Source of the DNA: Eubacterium sp.
GTDB taxonomy: Bacteria > Bacillota > Clostridia > Lachnospirales > Lachnospiraceae
DNA length: 64,000 nucleotides
Assembly (NCBI GenBank): GCA_024690665.1
Contig: JAILOU010000002.1
Coordinates: forward strand, 24,919 to 88,918
Direction of reading: 5' to 3'
Below the pieces are notes generated by a model, which searched no databases, was not told where the DNA came from, and saw nothing but the letters and a program-made list of their open reading frames with translations. The position numbers and the translations under genes were made by a program. This document shows, piece by piece, positions 26,443-36,610 of this stretch (the first letter of the stretch is position 1; each line of letters starts with the position of its first letter).

Positions 26443-29400
26443 ATGTATTTAAAAAAGATTGAGATTCAGGGTTTTAAATCCTTTGCAAACAAAATCAAGT
26501 TGGACTTTCACGATGGTATTACCGGTATTGTTGGTCCAAATGGCAGTGGTAAGAGTAATATCGGCGATGCCGTCAGATGGGTGCTTGGTGAACAAAGAGC
26601 CAAGCAGCTTCGTGGTGCCAGTATGCAGGATGTTATTTTCGCCGGTACTGAAAATAGAAAACCATTAAGCTATGCATCGGTATCGATTACCCTTGATAAC
26701 GCAGATCATTCCCTTGCGATTGATTTTGAAGAAGTGACGGTGACAAGACGCGTTTACCGATCCGGTGAAAGTGAATATCTGATTAATGGTGCACCATGCC
26801 GTTTGAAGGATATTCATGAACTGTTTTATGATACCGGTATTGGAAAAGAAGGATATTCGATTATCGGACAGGGTCAGATTGATCGAATCCTAAGTGGTAA
26901 ACCGGAAGAAAGACGAGAACTGTTTGACGAAGCAGCCGGTATTGTGAAGTTTAAGAGAAGGAAAGCAACGGCGCAAAAGAAACTGGAAAAAGAGCATGAG
27001 AATCTTCTTCGAGTCGTTGATATCTTAACAGAACAAGAAAGACAGATTGGGCCATTAAAAAGACAGTCTGAGACGGCTCGTATCTATCTGACCAAGAAAG
27101 AACAGCTTAAAGAAATTGATGTCAATATGTTCTTGCTCGAATTAGAAGAGATTGCCCGTAACATGGATAAAACAGAGAATCTTTTAGCCAATTCCGGAAA
27201 GGAATACGAAGAGACCAAGGATTCCTATGAAAATACAAAGCAGGAATATGAGAAGATGCAGCTTGCCATCGAGGAGATGGACCGGGAAATCAATGATACG
27301 CGTGAGTCTATCAACGAGATTGGGCTGTCAAAGGGCAGACAGGCAGGTAACGTCAATGTTTTAAAAGAACAGATTCGTTCTCTGGAAGCATCCAAAGAAC
27401 AATTTCATACACGAATTGATAATATGCAGCGTCGTATTGATGAAAAGGCAGCGGAGCTTAATACATTTGACGAGGAAAAAAATCAGATTACAACAGAACT
27501 TGACAAGGCTAAAGAGCAGGTTGCAGTAGCTAATCAGGAAGTGTCTGATGTACAGGCTGTTATCGAGGACTTAAGCTCACAGGTTGAGGAAAAGAAGAGT
27601 TTTATTATTCGTCTGCTTAATCAAAAGGCGTCTATTAAAGCTGATCAGCAGCGTCATGCAACAATGATTGAGCAGGTGAATATTCGTAAGGCGCAGATGA
27701 CAACCGGCCTTTTGACACATAAAGGTGAAGAGCAGAGTTTAAGTGAGTCTTGTGCCGACGCAGAGCAAAAGTATGATGAAATCACGAAGAAGCTGACGGA
27801 GCAGAAAAATGAGCTCCAAAAGACAGAGCAGATGCGCGAAAAGCAAAAGAAGGATTTGTCTGCAGCTCATAGTGAAAGAGAACAGCTTAATGGCGAGCGA
27901 CAAAAGATTATGTCGCGTCTTGAAGCACTAAAAAATATTGCTGAGCGCTATGAAGGATATGGAAACAGCATTAAGCGTGTTATGGAACAAAAGGATTCCA
28001 ACAAGGGAATTCATGGTGTAGTTGCCGATCTTATTTCCGTAGATAAAAAGTATGAGACGGCAATTGAAACTGCGCTTGGTGGTAATATTCAAAATATTGT
28101 AACCGAAGATGAAAAGACGGCAAAGCAGATGATTGCTTATCTTAAGGAGCATCGCTACGGGCGGGCTACATTTTTACCGCTTACCAGTGTGGGAAAAGAA
28201 ACAGAAGACAGAAGCGATAAGCCGTATCTGAAGGAGCCGGGCGCAATCGGACTGGCAAGCAGTCTTGTTAAGGCAAAAGAGATATATGATGGTGTTATCC
28301 GTCATTTGCTTGGGCGAATTGTTATTGTGGATACAATTGACCACGCATTGGCGCTAGCCAAGAAGTATTCATACACGCTTCATATTGTGACTGTTGAAGG
28401 GGAGTATTTAAGACCGGGCGGTTCAATCTCCGGTGGAGCGTTTAAGAATAACTCCAATCTTCTTGGAAGAAATCGTGAAATCGATCAGCTTACGAAGAAG
28501 TTAGAAGAACTGCAAAAAAAATCCAGGGATGTGAAGAATCGTTTAGAAGATCTTGTTGTGGCCAGAGATTTATTGAAAGAAGACTTGGCGTCAATGAACG
28601 ACAAGGTGCAAAATCTTTCGATCGAGCAGCATGAAGCAATGCTTGACAGAGATAGTCTTCGAAGCCAGATGAAAGAAGCAAAAGATGCTTACGAACGATT
28701 GCAAAAAGAACAAAAAGATATTGATGAGCAGCTAAGCCAGATTAAAAAAGACAGTGAGGCTGCACAGGTTAAGATGCAAGAAGCAATTGACAGTGAAGAA
28801 AAGACCAATGCAGAAATTGCTGACATCGAAGCCAAAGTTGCAGAGCATACCAAGACATTAGAGGAAAAGCAGCAGGTTGCAGCACAGCTTTCTCTTGCCG
28901 AAGCTTCTGTAAAACAGCGTGTTGAGTTCGTAGATCAAAATATTGAAAGAACGATGCGCGAAGCAGTTAGCCTGAAAGAAGAAAAATACAATATCGAAAA
29001 AGAATACAAAGAATCTGACAGCAAGATGGAAGAAAAGCGAATCCAGATTGAAGAACAGGAAAAAGAGATTGCAGGTTCGGATGTTACGGCGCAGAAGTTA
29101 AATGATAAACTTGTTGAATTTATGAAACAAAAAGATCAGATGATTGCCGATAACAAGGGATTCTTTGAAAAGCGAGAACAGTTATCGGAACACATGAGTG
29201 CGCTGGATAAAGAACTGTTCCGTCTGAATTCAATGAAAGAAAGACTCGAAGAGACGCAGGAAAAACGTATTGCTTATATGTGGGCTGAATACGAACTTAC
29301 CATGCATTCAGCGAAAGAACTTCGTAATGAAGAACTCAATGATCTGGCCGGTATGAAGACGCAGGCTACACAGATTAAAAGCGATATTCGTGCGCTGGGT

Positions 29401-30006
29401 AATGTTAATGTAAATGCAATCGAGGATTACAAGGAATTGTCTGAACGATATGAGTTCCTGCTTGCACAAAAGAATGATCTTACAGAGTCTGAAGAGAATT
29501 TACAGCGTATTATTGAGGAACTTGATACCGGAATGCGCAAGCAGTTTTCTGAAAAGTTTGTTGAGATTCAAAGAGAATTTGATAAGGCGTTTAAATTACT
29601 CTTTGGAGGAGGTAAGGGAACCCTCGAACTCTTAGAAGGCGAAGATCTTCTTGAGACAGGTATTTCAATTATTGCACAGCCTCCGGGAAAGAAATTGCAA
29701 AACATGATGCAGCTTTCCGGTGGAGAGAAAGCCTTAACAGCCATCTCTCTTTTGTTTGCAATTCAGAACCTAAAGCCGTCGCCGTTTTGTCTTCTTGATG
29801 AGATTGAAGCGGCTCTGGATGATTCTAATGTTGGTCGATTCGCTGACTATCTGCATAAACTTACAAAAAATACGCAGTTTATCGTTATTACACATAGACG
29901 TGGTACGATGGCGGCTGCGGATCGCTTGTATGGTATTACAATGCAGGAAAAGGGTATCTCAACCCTTGTGTCAGTTAACCTGATAGAAAATGATCTTGAT
30001 AATTAG
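26443..30006 (+). CDS. smc: Chromosome segregation ATPase SMC
   Basis: 1187 residues. Structural-maintenance-of-chromosomes protein that loops DNA with ScpA/ScpB. Walker [10 protein letters not shown] is at 31-39, a long coiled coil flanks a hinge around 515-680 (with GGSISGGAF near its end), and the C-terminal head has the signature LSGGEKAL and Walker [14 protein letters not shown]. Full length. In the conserved rnc-smc-ftsY order. Confidence 0.98.
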   Translation: MYLKKIEIQGFKSFANKIKLDFHDGITGIVGPNGSGKSNIGDAVRWVLGEQRAKQLRGASMQDVIFAGTENRKPLSYASVSITLDNADHSLAIDFEEVTVTRRVYRSGESEYLINGAPCRLKDIHELFYDTGIGKEGYSIIGQGQIDRILSGKPEERRELFDEAAGIVKFKRRKATAQKKLEKEHENLLRVVDILTEQERQIGPLKRQSETARIYLTKKEQLKEIDVNMFLLELEEIARNMDKTENLLANSGKEYEETKDSYENTKQEYEKMQLAIEEMDREINDTRESINEIGLSKGRQAGNVNVLKEQIRSLEASKEQFHTRIDNMQRRIDEKAAELNTFDEEKNQITTELDKAKEQVAVANQEVSDVQAVIEDLSSQVEEKKSFIIRLLNQKASIKADQQRHATMIEQVNIRKAQMTTGLLTHKGEEQSLSESCADAEQKYDEITKKLTEQKNELQKTEQMREKQKKDLSAAHSEREQLNGERQKIMSRLEALKNIAERYEGYGNSIKRVMEQKDSNKGIHGVVADLISVDKKYETAIETALGGNIQNIVTEDEKTAKQMIAYLKEHRYGRATFLPLTSVGKETEDRSDKPYLKEPGAIGLASSLVKAKEIYDGVIRHLLGRIVIVDTIDHALALAKKYSYTLHIVTVEGEYLRPGGSISGGAFKNNSNLLGRNREIDQLTKKLEELQKKSRDVKNRLEDLVVARDLLKEDLASMNDKVQNLSIEQHEAMLDRDSLRSQMKEAKDAYERLQKEQKDIDEQLSQIKKDSEAAQVKMQEAIDSEEKTNAEIADIEAKVAEHTKTLEEKQQVAAQLSLAEASVKQRVEFVDQNIERTMREAVSLKEEKYNIEKEYKESDSKMEEKRIQIEEQEKEIAGSDVTAQKLNDKLVEFMKQKDQMIADNKGFFEKREQLSEHMSALDKELFRLNSMKERLEETQEKRIAYMWAEYELTMHSAKELRNEELNDLAGMKTQATQIKSDIRALGNVNVNAIEDYKELSERYEFLLAQKNDLTESEENLQRIIEELDTGMRKQFSEKFVEIQREFDKAFKLLFGGGKGTLELLEGEDLLETGISIIAQPPGKKLQNMMQLSGGEKALTAISLLFAIQNLKPSPFCLLDEIEAALDDSNVGRFADYLHKLTKNTQFIVITHRRGTMAAADRLYGITMQEKGISTLVSVNLIENDLDN

Positions 30007-30017
30007 CGGAGGAAATG

Positions 30018-30971
30018 ATGAGCGAAGAACTTGTAAATAACCAGCCGGAAGAGAAAAAAGGTTTTTTTGCCAGACTGGTAAAAGGTCTTACAAAGACGCG
30101 TAACAATATCGTAAATGGATTTGAATCGGTATTTAGCGGATTCTCCAAGATTGACGAAGAGTTTTACGAAGAACTTGAAGAAATCTTGATTATGGGCGAT
30201 ATCGGAGTGCGTGCAACAGAAGAAATCCTGGATTCTCTTCGGGAAAAAGTAAAAGAAAATCATATCAAAGAGCCGATGGATTGTAAGCAGCTTTTAATGG
30301 ACTCCATCAAAGAACAGATGGATGTTGGAGAAGCGGCTTATCGATTTGAATCTGAAACATCTGTTGTGCTGGTTGTAGGTGTTAATGGCGTAGGAAAGAC
30401 AACTTCGGTAGGAAAACTTGCCAAGAAATTAAAAGACCAGAATAAGAAAGTTGTACTTGCAGCGGCAGATACTTTCCGTGCGGCAGCAAAAGAACAGCTT
30501 GAAGAATGGTCAAACCGCGCAGGCGTAGAGATGATATCCGGACAGGAAGGTGCAGACCCGGCTTCGGTTGTCTATGATGCAACGCAAGCGGCAAAGGCAC
30601 GAGGAGCAGATGTTCTGTTATGTGATACCGCCGGAAGACTTCACAATAAGAAGAACCTGATGGAAGAGCTTAAGAAAATCAATCGAATCTTGGAGCGTGA
30701 GTATCCGGATGCATATCGTGAGACACTGGTAGTCCTTGATAGTACAACAGGACAAAATGCGCTCGCACAGGCAAAAGAGTTTAAAGAAGCAGCTGATCTT
30801 AGCGGTATTATTTTGACGAAGATGGATGGTACGGCTAAGGGTGGCATTGCGGTTGCTATTCAGTCTGAACTTGGCATTCCGGTAAAATATATCGGTGTCG
30901 GAGAACAGGTAGAAGATCTTGAAAAATTTGATTCCGATGCATTTGTTGATGCATTGTTTGATGTGAAATAG
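30018..30971 (+). CDS. ftsY: Signal recognition particle receptor FtsY
   Basis: 317 residues; the membrane-associated SRP receptor GTPase. A short acidic A-region is followed by the NG domain with G1 GVNGVGKTTSVGKLAKK, ADTFRAAAKEQL, DTAGRLHNK and TKMDGTAKGG. Two ATGs lie side by side (30015 and 30018); the second is better spaced from GGAGG at 30008-30012. It is followed by ilvA, which separates it from ylxM-ffh; the partners FtsY and Ffh are thus only one gene apart. Confidence 0.97.
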   Translation: MSEELVNNQPEEKKGFFARLVKGLTKTRNNIVNGFESVFSGFSKIDEEFYEELEEILIMGDIGVRATEEILDSLREKVKENHIKEPMDCKQLLMDSIKEQMDVGEAAYRFESETSVVLVVGVNGVGKTTSVGKLAKKLKDQNKKVVLAAADTFRAAAKEQLEEWSNRAGVEMISGQEGADPASVVYDATQAAKARGADVLLCDTAGRLHNKKNLMEELKKINRILEREYPDAYRETLVVLDSTTGQNALAQAKEFKEAADLSGIILTKMDGTAKGGIAVAIQSELGIPVKYIGVGEQVEDLEKFDSDAFVDALFDVK

Positions 30972-30985
30972 GAGGCGAGTGTCAG

Positions 30986-32197
30986 ATGTTGACATTGCAA
31001 AGTTTTGAGCAGGCAAGTGAAATCGTAAAGCAGGTTACGCTTGAGACAAAACTTACATATAGTGAATTTTTTAGTGAGCAGACCGGTAATAAAGTGTACT
31101 TTAAACCGGAGAATCTGCAATTTACCGGAGCTTATAAAGTTCGTGGTGCGTATTATAAGATTAGTACGCTCTCGGAAGAGGAACGAAAGCTTGGACTGAT
31201 TACCGCATCTGCCGGCAATCATGCACAGGGCGTCGCATATGCAGCGCAGCGATTTGGTGTGAAAGCCACAATCGTCATGCCGACTTCTACGCCGCTCATT
31301 AAGGTAAACAGAACCAAAAGCTATGGTGCAGAAGTTATCTTAAAAGGTGATGTCTATGACGAAGCCTGCGCTTATGCACTCGAGCTTGCAGATGAAAAAG
31401 GATATACGTTTATTCATCCATTTGACGATCCTGTAGTGGCTACCGGTCAGGGTACGATTGCGATGGAAATCTTTAAGGAACTTCCACTTGTCGAATATAT
31501 TCTTGTGCCGGTAGGCGGTGGCGGACTCGCAACCGGTGTATCCACACTTGCCAAATTATTGAATCCGAAGATAAAAGTCATCGGTGTGGAACCGGTAGGA
31601 GCAGCTTGTTTAAAGGAATCGCTTAAGAATAAGCAGGTTACGACATTAACAGGCGTAAATACCATTGCAGACGGTACCGCAGTGCAGACTCCGGGAGAAA
31701 AGATTTTCCCGTATCTGCAGGAGAATCTGGATGATATCATTACCGTAGAGGACGATGAACTTGTTGTTGCATTTTTGGATATGGTAGAAAATCATAAGAT
31801 GATTGTCGAAAACTCCGGACTTCTTACAGTGGCAGCACTGAAGCATCTTGGTGTAAAGGATAAAAAGATTGTCTCAATCCTTAGCGGTGGCAATATGGAT
31901 GTAATCACCATGTCTTCTGTTGTACAGCAGGGATTAATCTTCCGTGATCGTATTTTCACAGTATCAGTACTTCTTCCGGATAAACCGGGTGAATTATCAC
32001 GCGTGGCAAAAGTAATTGCCGATGTACAGGGAAATGTAATCAAACTGGAACATAACCAGTTTATCACGACCAATCGTAATGCAGCAGTGGAACTTCGTAT
32101 TACGATGGAGGCATTTGGAACAGAACACAAAAAGAAAATTCTAAAAACATTAGAACAAAATGGATATAAGCCTAGAGAAGTACAGGCGTTATTATAA
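30986..32197 (+). CDS. ilvA: Threonine ammonia-lyase (threonine dehydratase)
   Basis: 403 residues; threonine to 2-oxobutanoate and ammonia, the entry to isoleucine synthesis or threonine breakdown. The PLP lysine is K51 in TGAYKVRGAYYK, with the glycine loop VGGGGLATG near 178. An ACT domain (about 325-400, DRIFTVSVLLPDKPGELSRV) suggests amino-acid control. Length and single ACT domain match the short catabolic-like IlvA form common in Firmicutes. Metabolically it is an outsider between ftsY and ffh. Confidence 0.93.
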   Translation: MLTLQSFEQASEIVKQVTLETKLTYSEFFSEQTGNKVYFKPENLQFTGAYKVRGAYYKISTLSEEERKLGLITASAGNHAQGVAYAAQRFGVKATIVMPTSTPLIKVNRTKSYGAEVILKGDVYDEACAYALELADEKGYTFIHPFDDPVVATGQGTIAMEIFKELPLVEYILVPVGGGGLATGVSTLAKLLNPKIKVIGVEPVGAACLKESLKNKQVTTLTGVNTIADGTAVQTPGEKIFPYLQENLDDIITVEDDELVVAFLDMVENHKMIVENSGLLTVAALKHLGVKDKKIVSILSGGNMDVITMSSVVQQGLIFRDRIFTVSVLLPDKPGELSRVAKVIADVQGNVIKLEHNQFITTNRNAAVELRITMEAFGTEHKKKILKTLEQNGYKPREVQALL

Positions 32198-32202
32198 AAA
32201 GT

Positions 32203-32253
32203 TGGCGGTGTAAAGAAAAAATACTTGACACCGCCATTGGTATTTAGTAACAT
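32203..32253 (+). promoter_or_regulatory. Hairpin overlapping the ylxM-ffh promoter
   Basis: TGGCGGTGT (32203-32211) pairs with ACACCGCCA (32228-32236). The second arm overlaps a perfect -35 TTGACA (32225-32230), which with TAACAT (32248-32253) at 17 bases forms a sigma-A promoter. The hairpin may end ilvA transcripts or serve as an operator over the -35 site. Confidence 0.55.
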
Positions 32254-32282
32254 AGCATATGTACGAAATGAGGCAATGCGTA

Positions 32283-32615
32283 ATGGATGAAAAGATAAGA
32301 CAGACTTACTTATATGATTTTTATGGAGAATTATTAAAGGAACGTCAGCGTATGATCTTTGAAGATTATGTGCTTAATGATTTATCGTTATCAGAGATTG
32401 CGGCAGATGAAGGAATTACCCGCCAGGGAGTACACGATATGGTAAAGCGGTGTACACAGACGCTTGAAGGGTATGAGCAAAAGCTTCACCTGTTAGAACG
32501 CTTCATGAAGATTCGTAAGCAGATTGGAACAATCCAGAAACTTACACAACAAGATGACAAGCAGTCACTTGAGAAGATCCGTAAGATTTCACAGCTTATT
32601 TTGGAGGAACTATAG
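32283..32615 (+). CDS. ylxM: YlxM/p13-like SRP-associated DNA-binding protein
   Basis: 110 residues of the UPF0122 (YlxM) family: a sigma-factor-like helix-turn-helix protein encoded directly before ffh and reported in streptococci to interact with SRP components. The HTH LSLSEIAADEGITRQGVHDMV is visible around 32-52. The start at 32283 (MDEKIRQTYLYDFYG) fits the family N-terminus and has a GAGG nine bases upstream; the frame is open 8 codons further. Its stop abuts the ffh ATG. Confidence 0.88.
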   Translation: MDEKIRQTYLYDFYGELLKERQRMIFEDYVLNDLSLSEIAADEGITRQGVHDMVKRCTQTLEGYEQKLHLLERFMKIRKQIGTIQKLTQQDDKQSLEKIRKISQLILEEL

Positions 32616-33968
32616 ATGGCATTTGACAGCTTAACCGATAAACTTCAAAATGTTTTTAAAAATCTTCGTAGTAAAGGAAAACTTACGGAAGATGATGTTA
32701 AGGCAGCGCTCAAGGAAGTGAAGCTGGCTTTGCTTGAAGCCGATGTTAACTTTCGTGTTGTGAAACAGTTTGTGAAAGATGTTCAGGAACGAGCAATCGG
32801 TCAGGATGTCATGAGCGGACTGAATCCGGGACAGATGGTCATTAAGATCGTTAACGAAGAGATGGTAAAGCTCATGGGTTCTGAGACAACCGAGCTGACA
32901 TACCGTCCGGGTCAGGAAAAGACCGTGATTATGATGTGTGGTCTGCAAGGTGCCGGTAAGACAACAACGACAGCGAAGCTTGCAGGGAAGATGAAGGTAA
33001 AGGGTAAGAACCCGCTTTTGGTAGCCTGCGATGTATATCGTCCGGCCGCAGTTGAGCAGCTGAAGATTAATGGTGAGAAACAGGGCGTGGAAGTCTTTGC
33101 CATGGGAACCAGTCACTCACCGGTAGATATTGCGAAGGCAGCAATTGAACATGCCAATAAGAATGGCAATCATGTCATTATATTAGATACAGCCGGTCGT
33201 CTTCATGTAGATGAAGAGATGATGGATGAGCTTAAAGCAATTAAAGAACAGGTAGATGTCGCACAGACACTTCTGGTTGTGGATTCCATGACAGGTCAGG
33301 ATGCCGTGAATGTTGCATCCACATTTGAAGAACAGATTGGAATTGACGGTGTTATTCTTACAAAGCTCGATGGTGACACAAGAGGTGGTGCCGCACTTTC
33401 CATCCGTGCCGTAACCGGCAAGCCGATTCTGTTTGTCGGAATGGGCGAGAAGTTATCTGATCTGGAGCAGTTTTATCCGGATCGTATGGCTTCAAGAATC
33501 CTTGGAATGGGAGATGTGCTGACATTAATTGAGAAGGCACAGGATTCTATTGATGAGGAAAAAGCGAAGGAAATGGAGAAACGCTTTAAAAAAGCGGAGT
33601 TTAGTTTTGACGACTATCTAGAATCCATGAACCAGATGAAAAAACTTGGTGGACTTTCGAGTGTGCTTTCTATGATGCCGGGAGTGAATGCTTCACAGCT
33701 TGGCGATATAGAAAATGCAATGGATGACAAGAAGATGAAACGCATTGAAGGTATCATTTATTCTATGACACCGGAAGAAAGAGCGAATCCGAATATCTTA
33801 AATCCAAGCAGAAAGCAAAGAATTGCCAAGGGTGCAGGTGTTGACATCGCAGATGTGAATCGACTTGTAAAACAGTTTGAGCAGGCCCGTAAGATGATGA
33901 AGCAGATGCCGAACATGATGGGCAAGCGTGGCAGAGGTAGAAAAGGAATGTTTAATTTTCCTTTCTAA
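32616..33968 (+). CDS. ffh: Signal recognition particle protein Ffh
   Basis: 450 residues; binds signal sequences and SRP RNA and delivers ribosomes to FtsY. N domain, then GTPase motifs GLQGAGKTTTTAKLAG, DVYRPAAVEQL, DTAGRLHVD and TKLDGDTRGG; the methionine-rich M domain ends in RKMMKQMPNMMGKRG. The ATG follows the ylxM stop with no gap and GGAGGA sits inside the end of ylxM, so the two are translationally coupled. Confidence 0.98.
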   Translation: MAFDSLTDKLQNVFKNLRSKGKLTEDDVKAALKEVKLALLEADVNFRVVKQFVKDVQERAIGQDVMSGLNPGQMVIKIVNEEMVKLMGSETTELTYRPGQEKTVIMMCGLQGAGKTTTTAKLAGKMKVKGKNPLLVACDVYRPAAVEQLKINGEKQGVEVFAMGTSHSPVDIAKAAIEHANKNGNHVIILDTAGRLHVDEEMMDELKAIKEQVDVAQTLLVVDSMTGQDAVNVASTFEEQIGIDGVILTKLDGDTRGGAALSIRAVTGKPILFVGMGEKLSDLEQFYPDRMASRILGMGDVLTLIEKAQDSIDEEKAKEMEKRFKKAEFSFDDYLESMNQMKKLGGLSSVLSMMPGVNASQLGDIENAMDDKKMKRIEGIIYSMTPEERANPNILNPSRKQRIAKGAGVDIADVNRLVKQFEQARKMMKQMPNMMGKRGRGRKGMFNFPF

Positions 33969-34027
33969 ATAAATGTGCTAATTGACACACTTTTATAGAT
34001 TATTTGAAAGGCAGGTGAATCAATACA

Positions 34028-34273
34028 ATGGCAGTAAAAATCAGATTAAGAAGAATGGGACAGAAGAAAGCTCCTTTTTATAGAATCGTAGTTGCTGATT
34101 CTAGATCTCCAAGAGATGGTAAGTTCATCGAGGAAATCGGAACTTATGACCCAACACAGGAGCCTACAGCTATCAGCGTTAATGAAGAATTAGCAAAGAA
34201 ATGGTTAGGTAACGGCGCTCAGCCAACTCAGAGAGTTGAAGCGATCTTTAAGCAGGCCGGAATCGAAAAGTAG
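34028..34273 (+). CDS. rpsP: 30S ribosomal protein S16
   Basis: 81 residues, normal length. It begins [26 protein letters not shown], the S16 signature. A TTGACA lies at 33982-33987 upstream, though no good -10 matches it at 17 bases. First of the rpsP-khpA-rimM-trmD group. Confidence 0.98.
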   Translation: MAVKIRLRRMGQKKAPFYRIVVADSRSPRDGKFIEEIGTYDPTQEPTAISVNEELAKKWLGNGAQPTQRVEAIFKQAGIEK

Positions 34274-34293
34274 GATTGTGAGGTGTCCCTTAA

Positions 34294-34524
34294 ATGAAAG
34301 AATTAGTAGAAGTAATCGCAAAATCACTTGTAGATGAACCTGACGAAGTTGTTGTAACAGAGACAGTAAATGAGAAGTCTATTCTCTTAGAACTTCATGT
34401 TGCGCAAAAAGATATGGGCAAGGTGATTGGCAAACAGGGACGCATTGCCAAGGCAATCCGCTCTGTAGTTAAGGCAGCAGCCTCAAAAGACGATAAGAAA
34501 GTTATTGTCGAAATTGTACAGTAA
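34294..34524 (+). CDS. khpA: KH-domain RNA-binding protein KhpA
   Basis: 76 residues, a single type II KH domain with the RNA-binding GKQG loop in GKVIGKQGRIAKAIRSVV. The KhpA (YlqC) family binds RNA, with KhpB, and affects cell size in streptococci. Always encoded between rpsP and rimM in Firmicutes, as here. Confidence 0.92.
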   Translation: MKELVEVIAKSLVDEPDEVVVTETVNEKSILLELHVAQKDMGKVIGKQGRIAKAIRSVVKAAASKDDKKVIVEIVQ

Positions 34525-34528
34525 TCAT

Positions 34529-34556
34529 AAATCCCTTTCCAAACGGAAGGGGATTT
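34529..34556 (+). terminator. Hairpin between khpA and rimM
   Basis: AAATCCCTTTCC pairs with GGAAGGGGATTT around an AAAC loop, followed by TTCTGTTTTT. Probably a partial terminator that lowers rimM-trmD relative to rpsP. Confidence 0.55.
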
Positions 34557-34577
34557 TCTGTTTTTAGGAGAGTTCAT

Positions 34578-35087
34578 ATGGATGATATGTTACAGGTTGG
34601 AGTGATCGCCAATACACATGGTATTCGAGGCGAGGTAAAGGTATTTCCGACAACAGATGATATAAAACGATTTGGAAAGTTAAAAGAAGTCTATCTTGAT
34701 ACAGGTAAGGAAAAACTTCTTATGAAGATAAAAGCGGTTCGGTACCAGAAGAATATGGTCATTGTTAAATTTGATGGTGTTGACAATATTAACGATATCG
34801 AGAAGTATAAAAGCTGCGGACTGTGGGTAACACGCGAGAACGCTGTAAAATTAAAAAAAGACGAGTATTTTATTGCAGATATGATTGGCATGAAGGTTAC
34901 GTCAGATGAAGGCGAAGAACTAGGAGAACTCATCGATGTCATTCAGACGGGAGCCAATGATGTCTATGTGGTAAAAGGAAAAGATAACGCAGAATTATTG
35001 ATTCCGGCTATTAAGCAATGCATTTTAAATGTTGATATTGAGGCAATGACAATGGAAGTTCATCTGCTTGATGGACTTCGTGATTAA
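34578..35087 (+). CDS. rimM: Ribosome maturation factor RimM
   Basis: 169 residues; assists 30S head assembly by binding S19. The N-terminal RimM barrel has GVIANTHGIRGEVKVFP and the C-terminal PRC barrel begins near residue 95 (YFIADMIGMKV). AGGAG lies seven bases before the ATG. Nine bases separate it from trmD. Confidence 0.96.
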   Translation: MDDMLQVGVIANTHGIRGEVKVFPTTDDIKRFGKLKEVYLDTGKEKLLMKIKAVRYQKNMVIVKFDGVDNINDIEKYKSCGLWVTRENAVKLKKDEYFIADMIGMKVTSDEGEELGELIDVIQTGANDVYVVKGKDNAELLIPAIKQCILNVDIEAMTMEVHLLDGLRD

Positions 35088-35096
35088 GGAGAAACC

Positions 35097-35837
35097 ATGA
35101 AGTACTACATTTTAACAATCTTTCCGGAAATGGTGGAACAGGTGCTTTCTACAAGCATACTTGGAAAAGCAGCAGACAAGGGAATCATTTCCTTTGAAGC
35201 TGTAAATATTCGTGATTATACCTTAGATAAACATAAAAAAACGGATGATTATCCGTATGGCGGCGGTGCAGGCATGGTGATGAGTGCGCAGCCGATTTAT
35301 GATGCACATAGAGCGATTGTCAACAAGGCAGGTCATCCGATTCGCACAATTTATCTGACGCCGCAAGGTCGTGTTTTTAACCAGCCTATGGCAAAGGAAT
35401 ATGCCCGGGAAGAAGACCTTATCTTTTTATGCGGTCATTATGAAGGAATTGACGAGCGTGTGCTTGAAGAAATTGTGACGGATTATGTTTCTATTGGAGA
35501 TTATGTACTTACGGGCGGAGAATTGCCGGCTGTTGTTATGATTGATGCGATTTCACGCATGGTGCCGGGAGTGCTGACGAATGAAGAATCCGGGATTAAT
35601 GAATCTCTCGAGGGAAATTTGTTAGAACATCCACAATATACAAGACCTGCTGAATGGAACGGAAAGAAGGTGCCGGATATCTTGCTTTCGGGAGATCATG
35701 CGAAAGTCGATCAGTGGAGACATGAACAGTCACTTATTAGAACAGCAAAGGCTAGACCGGAACTTTTAAATAAGGCAGAATTGAGCGATAAAGATGTCAT
35801 ATTCTTGAAACAAAACCAGTTATATCCCGAAAAATAA
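35097..35837 (+). CDS. trmD: tRNA (guanine37-N1)-methyltransferase TrmD
   Basis: 246 residues; makes m1G37 in tRNAs, preventing +1 frameshifts. The SPOUT-fold motifs are clear: FPEMV start, DDYPYGGGAGMVM, LCGHYEGIDERV and GDYVLTGGELPA. In most Firmicutes rplS (L19) follows trmD; here it does not, and a pair of small membrane proteins follows instead. Confidence 0.98.
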   Translation: MKYYILTIFPEMVEQVLSTSILGKAADKGIISFEAVNIRDYTLDKHKKTDDYPYGGGAGMVMSAQPIYDAHRAIVNKAGHPIRTIYLTPQGRVFNQPMAKEYAREEDLIFLCGHYEGIDERVLEEIVTDYVSIGDYVLTGGELPAVVMIDAISRMVPGVLTNEESGINESLEGNLLEHPQYTRPAEWNGKKVPDILLSGDHAKVDQWRHEQSLIRTAKARPELLNKAELSDKDVIFLKQNQLYPEK

Positions 35838-35910
35838 TAAATAGGTACTATAAAAATATAGTAAGATAGTTTTGTCTTTAAAAATAAAAGAAAAATAAAG
35901 ATAATTAAAA

Positions 35911-35939
35911 TTGCATTAAACAAAAAAGTATATTATGAT
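35911..35939 (+). promoter_or_regulatory. Promoter of the first mini membrane protein
   Basis: TTGCAT (35911-35916), 17-base spacer, TATGAT (35934-35939) in a very A-rich 136-base gap after trmD. Confidence 0.5.
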
Positions 35940-35973
35940 AGATGAAGTATAGTAGGGAAAGGAGTATAAATAA

Positions 35974-36225
35974 ATGACGTCAATGGGACCAATAATGATG
36001 ATTATTTGGCTTATTGGTTTAGCAATCTGGGTTGTATGTTTGATTGTGAATATTAAATTAGCCATTAAGAAGAATCGTAGCGTTGCAGCATGGGTTGTTT
36101 TGAGCATTTTCTTCTCATGGATTGCACTGATTGTTTTGGCAATTTTGAAGCCGCTTCCAAGTGCTGATGAGGTTGAGCAACTTAGGAGAGAAGTGGATGC
36201 ACTTAAGACGAATTCAAATCGCTAA
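35974..36225 (+). CDS. Small two-helix membrane protein (copy 1)
   Basis: 83 residues. Two membrane helices (about 7-27 and 38-57) separated by a basic loop AIKKNRSVAAW, then LKPLPS and a short acidic heptad tail VEQLRREVDALKTN that could form a coiled coil. GGAAAGGAG precedes the ATG. The gene at 36292 is a close paralogue. I do not recognise the family; the tail suggests oligomerisation or a partner on the cytoplasmic side. Confidence 0.75.
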   Translation: MTSMGPIMMIIWLIGLAIWVVCLIVNIKLAIKKNRSVAAWVVLSIFFSWIALIVLAILKPLPSADEVEQLRREVDALKTNSNR

Positions 36226-36291
36226 TAATAAACAAATAAATTTTGTTGAAATTTATCAAGTTCAAATTATAAAAATGGAGGGTAAAATATT

Positions 36292-36522
36292 ATGATGATA
36301 ATTGGAATTGTTAGTTTTATTATTTGGATTGTATGCTTGATTGCAAATATTAAGCTTGCTACTAAGAAGAATCGTAGCGTTGCAGCATGGGTTATTTTAA
36401 GTATTTTCTTCTCATGGATTGCACTGATTGTTTTGGCAATTTTGAAGCCGCTTCCAAGTAAGGAGGAAGTAGAGCAGCTTAAGAGAGAAGTTGATTCTCT
36501 TAAAGCAAATCAGAATCAGTAA
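36292..36522 (+). CDS. Small two-helix membrane protein (copy 2)
   Basis: 76 residues, paralogue of the preceding gene: the same basic loop KKNRSVAAW, helix SIFFSWIALIVLAI, LKPLPS and tail VEQLKREVDSLK. About 100 bases in the middle of the two genes are nearly identical in DNA, which indicates a recent tandem duplication or gene conversion. GGAGGG lies nine bases before the ATG at 36292. Ended by a strong hairpin. Function unknown. Confidence 0.75.
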   Translation: MMIIGIVSFIIWIVCLIANIKLATKKNRSVAAWVILSIFFSWIALIVLAILKPLPSKEEVEQLKREVDSLKANQNQ

Positions 36523-36524
36523 TT

Positions 36525-36569
36525 ATTTAGATGGAGATATTCAAATTGAGTATCTCCATCTAAATAGTT
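36525..36569 (+). terminator. Terminator after the duplicated membrane proteins
   Basis: A perfect 15-base-pair stem (36525-36539 with 36551-36565) is followed by AGTTTTGTT. Confidence 0.8.
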
Positions 36570-36610
36570 TTGTTATGGAAAGAATGGAATTTTGAAAGGA
36601 AAGATATGAA

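Noticed and set aside
30618..31222. Long minus-strand frames over ftsY and ilvA
   Set aside because: Shadows of strongly supported genes; no family similarity.
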